Below, in pieces: positions 48,702 to 57,007 of a DNA stretch of 64,000 nucleotides. The notes under the pieces are model-generated. The model was given only the letters and a program-made list of their open reading frames with translations. It did no database searches and had not been told where the DNA came from. Position 1 is the stretch's first letter. Every line of letters begins with the position of its first letter. The DNA lies in IMG/VR virus record IMGVR_UViG_3300044846_003474, positions 44,261-108,260 of that record; one strand, 5' to 3'. A program made the position numbers and the translations under genes. The stretch is from a virus.

Positions 48702-49613
48702 TCAATGTATCCAATTACCATCCTCATCTATACAAAAATGTTTACTATCCTCATAGAATTCATGGATTCTATCTACAAAGTTTTCAGAAATCAAATCATA
48801 TATATCTTGATAATATTCATTATGATTGTCGTCCCATTCTAATTTAAATAAGGATTCATATAAATTATCAGCGGTGTAATCCAACACACGATCCACAAAA
48901 TCAATTACATCAGTATATAAACAAACATCATAACGTGAAAGAGCTCTATCAATAAACTCACTAATGTATTGGTATCGTCTTTGTAACATTCTTTTATCAT
49001 AAGATTCATTGATGTTTTTACTGTCAGCCCAATAATGATTTCTATCCCAAAACTCTTTTAATTCCTCGTAGAAATTATTTTTAATGAAACGTATTAATTG
49101 ATTTCTATACATAACATAATCATCTTCAGGTATATTCATTTTACTAACAACATCTTGAGCAACATCCCAACAAATTTCAGTTAAAAAACCATCAAAGGTG
49201 TCCATAACATTTAATTTATGGGTTAGTATAAAATCCTGAATACCATCCTCAATTTCTTCATATCTTCGTTTGAATTTTAATTCATGTGTGGATTCATTAA
49301 TTTTTTTATCCATACGAGAATAAAGATATTCTCTAATCATATCAATATATTCGGTCTCTATAAACCGTTGTATTTGTTTTTTTAATGCCTCTTTTTTATC
49401 GGGATCAAAAATTGATTCATTATTAATAATTTGATTTGAAATCTTAGTGGATATAACGTGAATAAATGTATCATATTCACCCATATTTAAAGGGGTTGGA
49501 TTACCAAATTGTAAATACTCATAAACATTATCCATTACAGGTCTAATTGAATTCTCCACTTGAGAAACTCTACGCATTAAACTGTACTGATTTTCTGTTA
49601 TTATTATTTTCAT
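48702..49613 (-). CDS. Class B tagged protein built of three repeats of the MKIIITE family
   Basis: The 303 residues divide into three units of about 100. Unit 1 begins MKIIITENQYSLMRRV. Units 2 and 3 begin near residues 104 and 201 with KINESTHELKFKRRY and NINESYDKRMLQRRY, each copying the tag pattern (I-x-E-S/N) and the R-R-Y motif. Each unit then has a D-x-F-x-x-F/V helix and an acidic, aromatic end. If a prohead protease cuts after each I-N-E, it would release three mature modules. Family otherwise unknown. Confidence 0.7.
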   Translation of the reverse strand: MKIIITENQYSLMRRVSQVENSIRPVMDNVYEYLQFGNPTPLNMGEYDTFIHVISTKISNQIINNESIFDPDKKEALKKQIQRFIETEYIDMIREYLYSRMDKKINESTHELKFKRRYEEIEDGIQDFILTHKLNVMDTFDGFLTEICWDVAQDVVSKMNIPEDDYVMYRNQLIRFIKNNFYEELKEFWDRNHYWADSKNINESYDKRMLQRRYQYISEFIDRALSRYDVCLYTDVIDFVDRVLDYTADNLYESLFKLEWDDNHNEYYQDIYDLISENFVDRIHEFYEDSKHFCIDEDGNWIH

Positions 49614-49614
49614 C

Positions 49615-50244
49615 TTAACAATGTTTTTTTGCCCAAGATTTAAAAGTTTTTTTTATCTGTTTACCAACCATATCGTTTAATGAAAAATATAAATCATCCC
49701 AATCCCAGTTATTTATATTATGTGTAAACATCATAACATCTGATACTTGTATAAGAATATGGTCTTTAAATTCATCAACGTCATCTGGATATTTATCACA
49801 ATCAAGATTATTTGTCATTAAATGATCCATTTCTTGCATAATAATATTATGTCTTCTAAGAAGTGCATTCCTCAAACTTGTATCATATTCTTTATCCCCA
49901 TATGATTCCTGTAGGTTATATTCTTCGTCATCCACATCATCAAATCTTTCATTACAATTAGAGTCGTACATTATTATCTCAAATTTTTCTAATATGTAAG
50001 TATCAAAATTATCCTTAACCCACTTGTGAACGTTTTCAATCATTCCAACAGTATTGGTAGGTAAATTTAAATGTTCCATTTTATCACTTACTTGCCAACA
50101 AATTTCATTTAAAAACCCAAAAAAATCATAATCACATATATCTGTTTCTTGACTTAACACATCAATCCCTTCATCAACAAGATCTTTGATTTTTTTATAC
50201 CTACGTATAAACTCAATTTGGTTTTCAGTTAATATTATTTTCAT
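49615..50244 (-). CDS. Class B tagged protein with two MKIIITE-family repeats
   Basis: MKIILTENQIEFIRRYKKI starts unit 1. Unit 2 follows NLQESYGDKEYDTS and NALLRRHNIIMQEMD near residue 110. Both units carry D-F-x-G-F-L/D-E-F segments and acidic helices. It ends with a basic KSWAKKHC. It is 1 nt from its upstream and downstream relatives, so the array is one operon. No biochemical function known. Confidence 0.68.
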   Translation of the reverse strand: MKIILTENQIEFIRRYKKIKDLVDEGIDVLSQETDICDYDFFGFLNEICWQVSDKMEHLNLPTNTVGMIENVHKWVKDNFDTYILEKFEIIMYDSNCNERFDDVDDEEYNLQESYGDKEYDTSLRNALLRRHNIIMQEMDHLMTNNLDCDKYPDDVDEFKDHILIQVSDVMMFTHNINNWDWDDLYFSLNDMVGKQIKKTFKSWAKKHC

Positions 50245-50245
50245 C

Positions 50246-50566
50246 TTAACAATTTCCTTCTTCTTCCCACAATTTTACTAAATAATCATAGTACTCTTCG
50301 TTCATTAATTTTTCTATCTGTTCTCTACCGCTATCTTCATTCTCATCCTCATCGGCAAAGGTATCATCCTCTCTCTCATAGTTTTCATCACCATAAAAGA
50401 AACTAATCCCTTCTCCAATACAAAAATCAGCATACTCCTCACCATCCTCAAAATTACAAGGGTCTTGGATTTCAGTTTGGAAATCAATCGTGTCTCTAAC
50501 TTCCTGTATCCTTCTTAATCTTTTAAGGAGAGTTTTGTTCTGTGTTTCTGTTATTATTATTTTCAT
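50246..50566 (-). CDS. MKIIITE-family paralogue (106 aa)
   Basis: Class B tag MKIIITETQNKTLLKRLRRI. The middle is very acidic (DPCNFEDGEEYADFC and REDDTFADEDENED) and the end is EYYDYLVKLWEEEGNC. Shares the tag, the R-R motif at about residue 17 and the D-P-C-x-F/Y element with other members of the array. Confidence 0.66.
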   Translation of the reverse strand: MKIIITETQNKTLLKRLRRIQEVRDTIDFQTEIQDPCNFEDGEEYADFCIGEGISFFYGDENYEREDDTFADEDENEDSGREQIEKLMNEEYYDYLVKLWEEEGNC

Positions 50567-50567
50567 A

Positions 50568-50819
50568 TTAACTAATTAAATCTTCAAAATTATTCTCAAT
50601 GAATCGTCTTAACATATTTAAATTTTTATCTGTCCACTCAAGTTGTGTGTCAGGGTCATCCAAGTACGTCATTGCAGAATGATCTATTGTAATCTCTCTT
50701 GCATCATATGGTGATTTACCCTGATCCAATAAATAGTTATAGTCAGACCTAACCCAATCTTTGAGTTCTTGGTATCTTCTAATAAATTTATGTTGAGATT
50801 CTGTTATAACAATCTTCAT
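50568..50819 (-). CDS. MKIIITE-family paralogue (83 aa)
   Basis: Start ATG 50819 (MKIVITESQHKFIRRYQEL); the upstream extension in the same frame is not tag-like. Short version of the family with DYNYLLDQGKSPYDAREITI and a C-terminal RRFIENNFEDLIS. It is 1 nt before the next member. Confidence 0.64.
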   Translation of the reverse strand: MKIVITESQHKFIRRYQELKDWVRSDYNYLLDQGKSPYDAREITIDHSAMTYLDDPDTQLEWTDKNLNMLRRFIENNFEDLIS

Positions 50820-50891
50820 ATAAGATAAATATAACATAAGGGCAAAAATTACCCCCGTCTTTTGAACGAGGACAATCATTACTCCTGTATT

Positions 50892-51203
50892 TTACCTGTT
50901 TTCTTCATAATATCTTTTAGTCTCATCAAAAAAGATTAAATCAAACTCTTTTGATAGTTTTTTACTGATTTCAACCTCATTTTCCTCATCAAGATCATAA
51001 AAATTTGGGATATCGTACATAATAAATTCTACAACCGAATCTTTTACGGTGTCGTAATAACGTTCAAATCCTTCGTTTTTTCCATATTTATTGTTATAGA
51101 ATGCCGGAACCTGATCTTTAAGTTCTCGTTCAAAGATTGGAAGTATATGTAGATACCTCCTTTTTATGTAATTATACTGTGATTCTGTTAGAATTATTAC
51201 CAT
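50892..51203 (-). CDS. MKIIITE-family paralogue (103 aa)
   Basis: Start ATG 51203 (MVIILTESQYNYIKRRYLHI). The body has FYNNKYGKNEGFERYYDTV and VEFIMYDIPNFYD; it ends KRYYEENR. The R-R-Y motif and the acid/aromatic end are as in the relatives. Confidence 0.65.
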   Translation of the reverse strand: MVIILTESQYNYIKRRYLHILPIFERELKDQVPAFYNNKYGKNEGFERYYDTVKDSVVEFIMYDIPNFYDLDEENEVEISKKLSKEFDLIFFDETKRYYEENR

Positions 51204-51205
51204 AT

Positions 51206-51514
51206 TTACTCTCCAAAATATTTTGGACACCTTTTGTTAATCTCTTTATCATAAAACACCTTTATTTCATCATTTAACATATAAGAAAGTTCATTTCTAA
51301 AATTTGTCCACGATCTTGGGTCAATTTCCAACCTTTCTTCCTCCGTAACCTCATCAATTGCGGCTTTTAACACATCTCTTTTGTACTTATCAAAATCATG
51401 GTAATCCCTATAATAACAAGGATTGGACCCATCCATACGATTATGAACCTCATTTTTTATTTGGAAGTACCGTCTTGTTAATTTATTTTGATTTTCTGTT
51501 AGTATAATTTTCAT
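51206..51514 (-). CDS. MKIIITE-family paralogue (102 aa)
   Basis: MKIILTENQNKLTRRYFQIK starts the protein; NPCYYRDYHDFDKYKRDVLK gives the D-F/Y element; it ends with CPKYFGE. First gene of a tight run of six family members (51514 down to 48702), behind the motif GTATTTATAA. Confidence 0.66.
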   Translation of the reverse strand: MKIILTENQNKLTRRYFQIKNEVHNRMDGSNPCYYRDYHDFDKYKRDVLKAAIDEVTEEERLEIDPRSWTNFRNELSYMLNDEIKVFYDKEINKRCPKYFGE

Positions 51515-51536
51515 ATATTATAAATACCATATAAAA

Positions 51537-51567
51537 CAAAAAACCCCACTGATGAGGTGGGGTCGTA
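51537..51567 (-). terminator. Hairpin terminator
   Basis: Minus-strand ACCCCACCTC-ATC-A-GTGGGGTTTTTT, part of the terminator-motif-tag module before the gene at 51206. Confidence 0.75.
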
Positions 51568-51587
51568 TTATTATTTTTAAATATTAA

Positions 51588-52016
51588 TTAGTTTTTTTTA
51601 AAGTTTTTTATCACCTCATCTTTAGTGATATATCCTTTATTTGGTTTTTTACTTCTAAATACATCATTTTTGGCATAATGTAACAGTTCTTCCAAAACTT
51701 CAACAAGATCGGAAGGTTTAATTTCAGAATAATGTTTATGATTAATTATGTCATTAAAATCACTTTTAAGATCCATTTTTTTATCTGAAAGGTTTTCATT
51801 GACCCTTCTGTTGGGCAATCTACGATACCTTCTTTCTGTTAGGTTTTGTTCAGGGTTATTTTTGTTTTCAACACCTACACTATCGGCATAGATATCGGTT
51901 CTTCCTTCATATTCTGGGAAATCATCTTTTTCGCCATCACCAGGATCTGATTCTCTGATTATTTTTTTAACTAACATATTAATGTCTTTTTCTGTAAGTC
52001 TTACTATTTTTTTCAT
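51588..52016 (-). CDS. Class A tagged protein (142 aa)
   Basis: Tag MKKIVRLTEKDINMLVKKII ends I-I-R-E-S. The mature part contains a basic RRYRRLPNRRVNENL and a helical C-terminal domain (SDLVEVLEELLHYAKNDV). A second site V-N-E-N is present. No family. It lies 2 nt after the Tae4-like gene and should be co-transcribed with it, which makes it a candidate partner or immunity-type protein; that is context only. Confidence 0.66.
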   Translation of the reverse strand: MKKIVRLTEKDINMLVKKIIRESDPGDGEKDDFPEYEGRTDIYADSVGVENKNNPEQNLTERRYRRLPNRRVNENLSDKKMDLKSDFNDIINHKHYSEIKPSDLVEVLEELLHYAKNDVFRSKKPNKGYITKDEVIKNFKKN

Positions 52017-52018
52017 TT

Positions 52019-52702
52019 TTAATTTGTTTTACATTTATAATTTGATTTTTTATATTCTTCCCAAGAATTATACCCACACTTTGTTGCTACTTCCTCATTT
52101 GTTCCACCAACTCCCCAAAAATATATTGTACCTCCATTTTCTTCAGGATAAGTAGTACCATCTAATGGACCACCTTTTAGACCATTCTTCCACCAACTCC
52201 ATATTGTTGCGTGACCAGTAGCTCCCTCCCCAAAACCACATGGGGTACATATAAAAACACCACTTCTTCCTGGTCCAATTTTCTGTTGTACTTCTTCTAA
52301 ACTTGTAACCTTATCAATTTTAACGTCAGGGTTACCCCATAATTTTATTAATTTATCTTTAAGACGTTTTGCTGAAGTTACAATACCTTTACCTTTAAAT
52401 TGCCCATTGGTAACTCTAAAACTTGCAGGTAGAGTTCCACCAGCGGCGGTTATCGCTAACGATACTTTAGTTGCACACCCATTGGTAAATTCAACAAATG
52501 GCATTTTTCCTTGTTCTCTTTCATTTTTAAATACTTCATCAAAAGTTCCATCTGAACCCAAATCATTATATGTAGTATAAGTTGATTCTAATTGACCTCT
52601 ATTTAATGAATCGGCAGATGACTCAAGTAGTAAACTTTCAGTTATAATTTTCTTAAGAACTTTTTTTAGTTCATATTCCGTAAGTTTTACTATTTTTTTC
52701 AT
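52019..52702 (-). CDS. Class A tagged Tae4-like peptidoglycan amidase
   Basis: The tag IVKLTEYELKKVLKKIITES has two sites (I-I-T-E-S and L-L-L-E-S). The mature domain reads FVEFTNGCATKVSLAITAAG, then SAKRLKDKLIKLWGNPDV, then GVFICTPCGFGEGATGHATI. This is the order of Tae4-type (T6SS effector) DL-endopeptidases, with catalytic Cys in N-G-C-A and His in G-H-A-T. T6SS-type effectors are delivered toxins; here the same fold would be carried in the virion. Active-site residues look intact. Confidence 0.8.
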   Translation of the reverse strand: MKKIVKLTEYELKKVLKKIITESLLLESSADSLNRGQLESTYTTYNDLGSDGTFDEVFKNEREQGKMPFVEFTNGCATKVSLAITAAGGTLPASFRVTNGQFKGKGIVTSAKRLKDKLIKLWGNPDVKIDKVTSLEEVQQKIGPGRSGVFICTPCGFGEGATGHATIWSWWKNGLKGGPLDGTTYPEENGGTIYFWGVGGTNEEVATKCGYNSWEEYKKSNYKCKTN

Positions 52703-52765
52703 ATGTTATAAATATTAGTTAGACCCAGAATGTTTTCGTTTAATCTTCTCATGTTAATAAATATA

Positions 52766-53095
52766 TTACCAACGATATTTATTACACTTACGAACAAAAA
52801 GATTTCTAATATAATTCCCGTAGTTCTCCTCAACAATTTTATTTAACATACTGATGTCCATATCCGAACCACCTTTTTCGGAAGTATCGTGGAAGAAACT
52901 CCAATTATCCCTAATGAATTCTTGAATAGAATGGTCCATTATATTTTCAAAAAAAGTATCCGCATTATAATTACGACACCACCATGAACCATCTTCATTT
53001 AGTTCATACCCTTCAATATGATCCTCAACAATATCAATAAATTGTTGTACTCGTCTAATGAGATAGTTTTGGTTTTCGGTGATAATGATTTTCAT
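52766..53095 (-). CDS. MKIIITE-family paralogue (109 aa)
   Basis: Tag MKIIITENQNYLIRRVQQFI. GSWWCRNYNADTFFENIMDH holds an aromatic/cysteine element; the end VRKCNKYRW is basic. Second cluster of the family (53749 down to 52766). Confidence 0.65.
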   Translation of the reverse strand: MKIIITENQNYLIRRVQQFIDIVEDHIEGYELNEDGSWWCRNYNADTFFENIMDHSIQEFIRDNWSFFHDTSEKGGSDMDISMLNKIVEENYGNYIRNLFVRKCNKYRW

Positions 53096-53108
53096 ATCTT
53101 ATAAATAG

Positions 53109-53453
53109 TTAATAATCCGAACAATCTTCATCTTCATCACATTCGCAATCCCTATATTCTTCTTTAATTCGGGAACGATATTTACTAACAATTACGTCAG
53201 ATACAAAAGCCACAAGTTCGTCAGAAAATAATTGTTCTTTACCAATAAGGTAATCATATGAATTAATAAATGTTACTGCGGAATCATTTACGAGATTAAT
53301 TTCATAACTATCATAATCTCCGTAGTTACAAGGATCGGTATAATCAAATCCTTCAATAACAATATCCTTTAAGTGATTCATTAATTCACGGTCATTCAAT
53401 CTCCTACGTAACCATAGAATTTTACTTTGAGATTCAGTTATGATTATTCGCAT
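53109..53453 (-). CDS. MKIIITE-family paralogue (114 aa)
   Basis: Tag MRIIITESQSKILWLRRRLN, then DPCNYGDYDSYEINLVND and an acidic, cysteine-rich end (DCECDEDEDCSDY). The start overlaps the stop of the upstream member by 10 nt. Confidence 0.65.
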   Translation of the reverse strand: MRIIITESQSKILWLRRRLNDRELMNHLKDIVIEGFDYTDPCNYGDYDSYEINLVNDSAVTFINSYDYLIGKEQLFSDELVAFVSDVIVSKYRSRIKEEYRDCECDEDEDCSDY

Positions 53454-53749
53454 AATTCAAATGATTTATAAAAAAATTCTTTTAGTTTATCGTAATAACC
53501 ATAATCCTCAAAAAATCTATACAGATCTTTATTTTTATATGAATCTTTAATCCCAAGTGTTAGATTAATTTCCCACACAATTCCCAGCATAACGTCATCG
53601 GCAAAATATAATGCGTCTTTTTCTGTGTTTGACCATATTCTACAAATGTCTTTAGGGTCCAACTCGGAAATAATTTTATCCGCAATACTAAGTCTTCGTA
53701 CAAATGAACGAATTTGTTTATCTTGGTCTTCTGTTATTATTATTTTCAT
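53444..53749 (-). CDS. MKIIITE-family paralogue (101 aa)
   Basis: Start ATG 53749 (MKIIITEDQDKQIRSFVRRL), 1 nt after the upstream gene. LDPKDICRIWSNTEKDALYF and a C-terminal FFYKSFELCE. A divergent member with the tag and R-R motif conserved. Confidence 0.63.
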   Translation of the reverse strand: MKIIITEDQDKQIRSFVRRLSIADKIISELDPKDICRIWSNTEKDALYFADDVMLGIVWEINLTLGIKDSYKNKDLYRFFEDYGYYDKLKEFFYKSFELCE

Positions 53750-53750
53750 T

Positions 53751-54158
53751 TTACCAATCATATTCTTTTTCTATATCAATAAAAATTCCATATTCAATGG
53801 TTATTGTATCTAGAGCAAAATTAACTTCACTAACTGTAATACCCCTAAGTGAACCACTACCTTTTACTATATTTAAATTTTGGTCAAAAGTTATTTTACT
53901 AATAGAATTATAAATACTTTTTTGGTACTTATGTATTTCCTCTAATATCCCATCGGGTTCAAAATGACACTCATTACAATCTTGGTCAATAACTTTAAGG
54001 TATAAAGTAATCTCATAGATTTTACCGTTGATTCTATCAGATTCAATTTCTAATTCCCATTTGATGTCATCTCTAATGTTTCTCAATATTGATCTTGATA
54101 CTATAATTTCTTTTATAAGTTCAATTTTATCAATAATTTCGTTTGAATAGTTTCTCAT
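53751..54158 (-). CDS. Unknown protein (135 aa) in the cargo array
   Basis: It begins MRNYSNEIIDKIELIKEIIV; L-I-K-E is present near residue 16 but the N-terminus matches no tag class clearly. The body alternates strands and contains DQDCNECHFEPDG, a C-x-x-C-x-(H) element. Between two tagged genes with 1-nt spacing, so co-expressed with them. Confidence 0.6.
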   Translation of the reverse strand: MRNYSNEIIDKIELIKEIIVSRSILRNIRDDIKWELEIESDRINGKIYEITLYLKVIDQDCNECHFEPDGILEEIHKYQKSIYNSISKITFDQNLNIVKGSGSLRGITVSEVNFALDTITIEYGIFIDIEKEYDW

Positions 54159-54159
54159 A

Positions 54160-54390
54160 TTATTTTCTTTTTTTTCTTCCCTGACAATGTGCCCTTTGAG
54201 AAAAACCTTTAGGGTTACTACAATCTATAGATTTTTTATATTTTTGAGTCCATTTTTCAGAAATCTCAACCCAATCCTCAACATTTATTTCTGAATCAAA
54301 CCGTGATACATTATCATCAGATTGTTCATTAACAATTTTATTTATAAGATTAGTTAATTGTGTTTCAGTAAGTTTTATTACTTTTTTCAT
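54160..54390 (-). CDS. Class A tagged small protein with basic Cys motif (76 aa)
   Basis: Start ATG 54390 (MKKVIKLTETQLTNLINKIV), tag ending I-V-N-E-Q. The C-terminus reads YKKSIDCSNPKGFSQRAHC then QGRKKRK. This cysteine/histidine-containing basic ending recurs in phage proteins and may bind zinc or nucleic acid. First gene of an operon after a terminator-motif module. Confidence 0.7.
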   Translation of the reverse strand: MKKVIKLTETQLTNLINKIVNEQSDDNVSRFDSEINVEDWVEISEKWTQKYKKSIDCSNPKGFSQRAHCQGRKKRK

Positions 54391-54392
54391 AT

Positions 54393-54402
54393 CAATAAAT
54401 AT
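54393..54402 (-). promoter_or_regulatory. AT-rich start-proximal motif
   Basis: Minus-strand GATATTTATTG, ending 2 nt before ATG 54390, just after a T-rich terminator. Confidence 0.45.
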
Positions 54403-54410
54403 CCCATAAA

Positions 54411-54438
54411 ACAAAAAATCCCCTTATTAAAAGGGGAT
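54411..54438 (-). terminator. Hairpin terminator
   Basis: Minus-strand GATCCCCTTTTAATAAGGGGAT followed by TTTTT, after the gene at 54427. Confidence 0.75.
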
Positions 54439-54894
54439 CATTTTATCAAGACCTTCAATGACTATTCCACATTGTTCGTATAATTCGTAATTGAGGTCGG
54501 TTGTGTTCTTTGCTCTTGTGGTTACCACCTGATGTTCTTCCTTCGTGATTGCAACTGTGGATCCGTATTCCACCAAGAAAACAACAAACTCATCCAAAGT
54601 CATGTCTTTGTTTTGGGACAACTTCTCAAACAATATTTTCATTGCGTGTTTACGTTGAATAAAGTGGTCGTGTACAGGTTTACCACCTGCAATCACACTA
54701 CTTGATTCCAAACCTGTTCTAAAATAAGAAATATTTGTTAAATCAAATAGGGGGTTTCTATTCAGGGAGAAAAATGCATCCAATTTATTTGGGTCATTCT
54801 TGATTGAATCGTACAATCCAATCTGACATTTAAATATATCCAAAGTTAAATTAATCTTTGTTATCTGTGATTCACTAAGTATAACCTTCATCAT
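54427..54894 (-). CDS. Class B-like tagged protein (155 aa)
   Basis: The tag MMKVILSESQITKINLTLDI ends I-L-S-E-S. The body carries GGKPVHDHFIQRKHAMKILF, a His/Lys-rich helix that could be catalytic or nucleic-acid-binding, and LDEFVVFLVEYGSTVAITKE. Not recognised. It overlaps the next gene by 20 nt. Confidence 0.63.
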   Translation of the reverse strand: MMKVILSESQITKINLTLDIFKCQIGLYDSIKNDPNKLDAFFSLNRNPLFDLTNISYFRTGLESSSVIAGGKPVHDHFIQRKHAMKILFEKLSQNKDMTLDEFVVFLVEYGSTVAITKEEHQVVTTRAKNTTDLNYELYEQCGIVIEGLDKMIPF

Positions 54895-55042
54895 CTTCCT
54901 TCTTAATTAATTTTTCCATAATTTTTCCAATCCAAGACCCAATCTGCCAACAACCAATAAGATACATAAAAAAATTGGGTATAAAATTTATTGCTAACAG
55001 ACAGGTAACAATTCCTGCAAAAAATATTCCAAGTTTATTCAT
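54875..55042 (-). CDS. Small membrane protein (55 aa)
   Basis: Start ATG 55042 (MNKLGIFFAGIVTCLLAINF). One or two hydrophobic helices (FFAGIVTCLLAINFIPNFFM) and a basic/acidic tail (LIKKEDDEGYT). It overlaps both neighbours by a few codons, typical of translational coupling. Function unknown. Confidence 0.58.
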   Translation of the reverse strand: MNKLGIFFAGIVTCLLAINFIPNFFMYLIGCWQIGSWIGKIMEKLIKKEDDEGYT

Positions 55043-55556
55043 CCGTTTCTTCAGTATTATTAATATAAGATTTAGGTTCAACAAAATTCATATCAAAGTT
55101 TTCCAACTTTAATTTTTGAGCATCAATATCCTCACGAGTATAGAACGGAGCGAAACTCGGTCTTTGTCTGAATGGAACATTTTCACGTTCTTCCCACACT
55201 TTAAGTTCTACCTCATGTCGGGGAATAGAATTCTTAAGATACATATATTCCTTCCATTTGTTATGGTCCTCCACGGATGGAATAAACTTAAGAGCCCCAT
55301 AGTTATCAATACCAGACAAGTCGGGGTTATTGGAATATACATCAACAATACCGTCGTCACCACCATATTGGTAACATAACTCCTGAAGAGTGTGAGTGTT
55401 ATAAATGTCCCACACTTTCCAATTACGTCCATAAGAACGTGCCTCACAGATATAGAAATATCCATCTTTGAAGTCGTGGATTATACCTGAAGCTTTAGAT
55501 TGTACTTCAAGTAGTTCTTCAATAGTAAGGTTTTTTAAAAAGTTATCAATTCTCAT
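55035..55556 (-). CDS. Unknown phage protein (173 aa)
   Basis: MRIDNFLKNLTIEELLEVQS, then a beta-rich region (GYFYICEARSYGRNWKVWDI) and a proline/arginine segment (RENVPFRQRPSFAPFYTRED). No tag. It has a host-type -7 box directly upstream (55561-55568) and may head the operon that includes 54875 and 54427. Confidence 0.62.
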   Translation of the reverse strand: MRIDNFLKNLTIEELLEVQSKASGIIHDFKDGYFYICEARSYGRNWKVWDIYNTHTLQELCYQYGGDDGIVDVYSNNPDLSGIDNYGALKFIPSVEDHNKWKEYMYLKNSIPRHEVELKVWEERENVPFRQRPSFAPFYTREDIDAQKLKLENFDMNFVEPKSYINNTEETDE

Positions 55557-55560
55557 ACGA

Positions 55561-55585
55561 CAAAGATAGGAATAAAAATCTGATT
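55561..55585 (-). promoter_or_regulatory. Bacteroidetes-type promoter
   Basis: Minus-strand TATCTTTG (55568-55561), preceded by TTGG about 21 bp upstream. ATG 55556 is only 4 nt from the box. Confidence 0.55.
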
Positions 55586-55636
55586 AATCCAAAAAAATTT
55601 TTATTTTATTTTCTTTTTTTATTCTATTTTTTTTTC

Positions 55637-55644
55637 TATATTTG
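55637..55644 (+). promoter_or_regulatory. Bacteroidetes-type -7 box of the DUF4846 lipoprotein gene
   Basis: TATATTTG, 13 nt before ATG 55658; upstream DNA is a T-rich tract without a clear TTG. Confidence 0.55.
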
Positions 55645-55657
55645 TAAAAAAAACAAC

Positions 55658-56470
55658 ATGAAAAAAATTATTTTATCTCTTATTATTTTATTTACCACAA
55701 TATCTTGCGGTGATACATCATCACAAAAAAATAATATAACAACTGAAGTTGTTAGTAATACCATTGTGAAAAATAAACCAATCGTTAATGAAAGTGGAAC
55801 AAACGTTAAGGATCGTTTTAACACACCAGATGGATTTACTCGTGTTAAATCTGAAGGTGGATCTTGGGGATCTTATTTACAAAATCTACCACTAAAACCT
55901 CATGGTTCTCAAGTTTATCACTTTGATGGTACTTTAAAATACAACACATCCGCATATTGTGCAGTAGTTGATCTTCCACTTCGTGGGAATGCAAATCACC
56001 AATGTGCAGATGCGGTTATGAGATTACGAGCTGAATATTTATTTTCCCAAAAACGTTATAGTGAAATAGAGTTTTCATATGTAAGTGGTAAAAAAGCCAA
56101 TTACTTATCTTACTTAGGTGGAAAAACTCCAACCAATGAAAACCTTTGGTCTTATATGTGTGGTGTTTTCTGTTACGCAAATACTTACTCTTTAAACAAA
56201 CAACTAACCTCAAAGAGTACTATTGATTTACAAATTGGAGATGTTTTTATAATTGGTGGATTCCCTGGTCACGCAGTTATCGTTGTAGATAAATGTGTAA
56301 ATGAAAAGAATGAAGTAAAATTTATGTTGGCACAAAGTTATATGCCAGCACAAGACATTCAAATCCTTGTAGGTGATGATGAGAAAAGTCCTTGGTATGA
56401 CCTTAACTTTGGTGAGTACTTGTACAGTGCGGAATATACGTTTTCTAAAAACGATTTAAAAACTTTTTAA
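55658..56470 (+). CDS. DUF4846-family lipoprotein
   Basis: The signal peptide has a lipobox (LIILFTTISC, Cys about 17). The 270 residues contain NHQCADAVMRLRAEYLF, WSYMCGVFCYANTYSL, IGDVFIIGGFPGHAVIVVD and LAQSYMPAQDIQILVGDD, the conserved blocks of DUF4846, a Bacteroidetes-type secreted family with a likely papain-like (Cys/His) fold. Expressed from a host-type promoter, so probably an early or middle envelope-modifying protein, not cargo. Confidence 0.85.
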   Translation: MKKIILSLIILFTTISCGDTSSQKNNITTEVVSNTIVKNKPIVNESGTNVKDRFNTPDGFTRVKSEGGSWGSYLQNLPLKPHGSQVYHFDGTLKYNTSAYCAVVDLPLRGNANHQCADAVMRLRAEYLFSQKRYSEIEFSYVSGKKANYLSYLGGKTPTNENLWSYMCGVFCYANTYSLNKQLTSKSTIDLQIGDVFIIGGFPGHAVIVVDKCVNEKNEVKFMLAQSYMPAQDIQILVGDDEKSPWYDLNFGEYLYSAEYTFSKNDLKTF

Positions 56471-56475
56471 AATAA

Positions 56476-56508
56476 AAAAACCCCATCTTTTCAGGTGGGG
56501 TTTTTAAT
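56476..56508. terminator. Bidirectional terminator
   Basis: AAAAACCCCATC-TTTTCAG-GTGGGGTTTTT between convergent genes 55658 and 56522. Confidence 0.85.
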
Positions 56509-56521
56509 TATATTATATTGT

Positions 56522-56968
56522 TTATTCTGGATTGTAGATTTTAAAAAATGACACAATATCATTTTTTAATTTATCCGCATCTTTAAAGTTTATTGAAATG
56601 TCAGACCCATCCATCTTATAACCTTTGTTTGTCCACCAATTGATCATATCTGTTTGATTTTCTCTATCTTCAGTGTTAAATAAATGCATTCTTTCTTTAG
56701 GTAAGTCTGGAGATGTTGACGAAATTGCAAAACCGTATTTACCTTTAGCCGATTTAGCGGTTCCCCAATTCAAACTTTGAGATGGAATATCATCATAGTC
56801 CGTAAATGTTAATACTCTTGGTGAATAAGAAAGGGTTTTTAATTTAGAAACCAAAGTAATCCAATCAGGATTATTTCTACCAATTTTCACCTGTTCAATC
56901 AATAACCTTCTTTCCAAAATCTGATTGGATTCTTGTATGTGTCTAATTTTACTGTAACTTCTATTCAT
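56522..56968 (-). CDS. Class E tagged protein (148 aa)
   Basis: MNRSYSKIRHIQESNQILER then RLLIEQ is a class E tag ending L-I-E-Q, shared with the gene at 61803. The mature domain (SPRVLTFTDYDDIPSQSLNW, KGKYGFAISSTSPDLPKERM) is alpha/beta. No family recognised. It could be an enzyme; nothing proves it. Confidence 0.66.
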   Translation of the reverse strand: MNRSYSKIRHIQESNQILERRLLIEQVKIGRNNPDWITLVSKLKTLSYSPRVLTFTDYDDIPSQSLNWGTAKSAKGKYGFAISSTSPDLPKERMHLFNTEDRENQTDMINWWTNKGYKMDGSDISINFKDADKLKNDIVSFFKIYNPE

Positions 56969-57007
56969 GTTGTTTTTTATTATAAATAGTTAGATTTTTA
57001 AAAAAAA

